A stretch of 64,000 nt of DNA from Jiangella endophytica (lineage in GTDB: Bacteria; Actinomycetota; Actinomycetes; Jiangellales; Jiangellaceae). Both the position numbers and the translations under genes were made by a program. This document shows positions 63,144 through 64,000 of this stretch, one piece after another. The stretch is taken from NCBI RefSeq assembly GCF_003427025.1, contig NZ_QVAI01000010.1, positions 1 to 64,000 on the forward strand. Reading direction: 5' to 3'. Within the stretch, counting starts at the first letter, position 1; each line of letters starts with the position of its first letter. The notes under the pieces are model-generated. The model was not told the DNA's origin and did no database searches. It saw only the letters and a list, made by a program, of their open reading frames with translations.

Positions 63144-63254
63144 CACGGTAGAAGGGGCGGACCGGGGCCGCTTCTCGATTCCTGACCGATCGGCCGCCTC
63201 ACTCCTGGTTCGGTTGCAGGATGGAGGCACGTGCCGACCGAACGGAGATCGACG

Positions 63255-63626
63255 ATGACCGCCGACGCGCAGACGCTGCGGGCCAGGCTCCGCGCCGACC
63301 TCGCCGCCGCGATGAAGGAGCGCCGGCGCGAGGCCGTCACCGCGCTGCGGACCGCTCTCGCGGCCGTCGATGACGCCGAGGCGGTCGACCCGGCGGCGCA
63401 GCCCCCACCGGCGACCAGCGAACACGTCGCCGGCGCCCACGCCGGGCTCGGCGCGGCCGAGGTGCGGCGCCGCGAGCTGACCGCCGACGACGTGCGGGCG
63501 ATCCTGCGGACTCAGGTCGCCGAGCGTCGCGCCGAGGCCGGCCGGTACGACGCCCACGGGCGCCACGACGCCGCCGACCGGCTCCGCCGCGAGGCTGACG
63601 TCCTCGGGTCCTACCTCGGGCCCTAG
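63255..63626 (+). CDS. GatB/YqeY-like domain protein
   Basis: 123-aa protein: LRARLRADLAAAMKERRREA then VTALRTALAAVDDAEAV at the N-terminus, AILRTQVAERRAEAGRYDAH later, the helical YqeY pattern that resembles the tail of GatB amidotransferase. Role is unknown, possibly tRNA-related. ATG at 63255 has CGGAGA upstream and is preferred to the ATG at 63231. Confidence 0.85.
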   Translation: MTADAQTLRARLRADLAAAMKERRREAVTALRTALAAVDDAEAVDPAAQPPPATSEHVAGAHAGLGAAEVRRRELTADDVRAILRTQVAERRAEAGRYDAHGRHDAADRLRREADVLGSYLGP

Positions 63627-63653
63627 CGGGCCGCGCGGGCGTAGCGTTGGGTC

Positions 63654-64000
63654 ATGGCGGACATTGACAGCGCCGCGACCACGCCGGGCGAACTGGCCCG
63701 GCGGCTCGACGCCGCGGGGTACCTGGCCGACGAGGGACTGGCGACGGCGGCGTTCCTGGCGGTGCGCATGGGCCGGCCGCTGTTCCTCGAGGGCGAGGCC
63801 GGCGTCGGCAAGACGGCGCTCGCCCAGGCCCTGGCCGAGGTCCTCGGCGCGCCGCTCATCCGGCTGCAGTGCTACGAGGGCGTCGACGCCGCGCAGGCGC
63901 TGTACGACTGGGACTTCCCGCGCCAGCTGCTGCACCTGCGTGCCGCCGAGGCCGCCGGTGTCACCGACGTCGACCGCCTCGAGCACGAGCTGTACGACCG
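63654..64000 (+). CDS. MoxR family AAA ATPase, 3' end beyond window
   Basis: First 115 residues of an AAA ATPase: LFLEGEAGVGKTALAQALAE is the Walker A region, then LGAPLIRLQCYEGVDAAQAL and YDWDFPRQLLHLR, typical for the MoxR/CoxD subgroup that works with VWA proteins in metalloenzyme maturation. The gene runs off the right edge. Confidence 0.88.
   Translation, partial: MADIDSAATTPGELARRLDAAGYLADEGLATAAFLAVRMGRPLFLEGEAGVGKTALAQALAEVLGAPLIRLQCYEGVDAAQALYDWDFPRQLLHLRAAEAAGVTDVDRLEHELYD

Noticed and set aside
1..64000. CRISPR arrays or anti-phage islands
   Set aside because: No regularly spaced repeats and no cas, restriction or other known defence genes were seen.

Overview
This is a GC-rich actinobacterial chromosome segment. 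Codon use, GTG starts, 4-bp ATGA/GTGA overlaps, an IdeR-like iron box, large LAL regulators, two-subunit EtfBA and a narGHJI-narK operon all fit Actinomycetota. A Jiangella-like or related genus is possible but cannot be fixed from sequence alone. No rRNA, CRISPR array or phage structural genes are seen. The only tRNA is tRNA-Leu(GAG) at 50.4 kb.

Layout. (1) 0-6.5 kb: a TrmB/LuxR-type regulator cut by the window edge, a secreted subtilisin (S8), then decayed genes (NAD(P)-binding reductase, LacI regulator and SDR remnants) around one intact SnoaL-like gene. (2) 6.5-26 kb: a peptide and amino-acid scavenging region. It holds a DAO-type oxidoreductase, a PucR regulator, a lipoprotein-permease-ATPase peptide importer with a DppC-DppD fusion, an S9 peptidase and a beta-lactamase-fold hydrolase. 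A tightly coupled five-gene operon reads the other way (RraA-like, two aminotransferases, TetR, N-acyl-D-amino-acid deacylase), and a gamma-glutamyltransferase homologue stands beside it. (3) 26-35 kb: etfBA, pirin, AhpD-like, GNAT, a LAL regulator, a flavodoxin-like reductase and a DUF5996-like protein, then an SDR remnant. (4) 35.5-40.6 kb: a siderophore-iron importer (ATPase, two permeases, lipoprotein) divergent from an AraC regulator across an iron box.

(5) 40.6-50.4 kb is an accessory island ending at tRNA-Leu. It has an IS110-type transposase, an orphan Imm52-like immunity gene, broken genes, and two copies of the 3' end of a serine recombinase. Each copy runs into a 19-bp repeat that contains the tRNA 3' end. 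Between the copies lies a compact graspetide (omega-ester RiPP) cluster: two small proteins, a 79-aa precursor, a SAV_5884-type ATP-grasp ligase and a PIMT-like methyltransferase, in an overlapping run from 44.60 to 47.46 kb. The precursor core has no Cys and carries Asp-Gly between Thr/Ser-rich and Glu/Asp-rich arms. It is therefore predicted to be ester-cross-linked and aspartimidylated. An XRE/TPR regulator with a palindromic operator and a flavoprotein follow. This cluster is the strongest candidate for an undescribed system.

(6) 50.6-64 kb: narGHJI and narK for nitrate respiration, a secreted SH3-repeat protein, a possible small RNA, a perfect 25-bp inverted repeat, an ArsR-SRPBCC pair with a clear promoter, an MFS exporter, a deazaflavin-type nitroreductase-like protein, a YqeY-like protein and the start of a MoxR ATPase gene.
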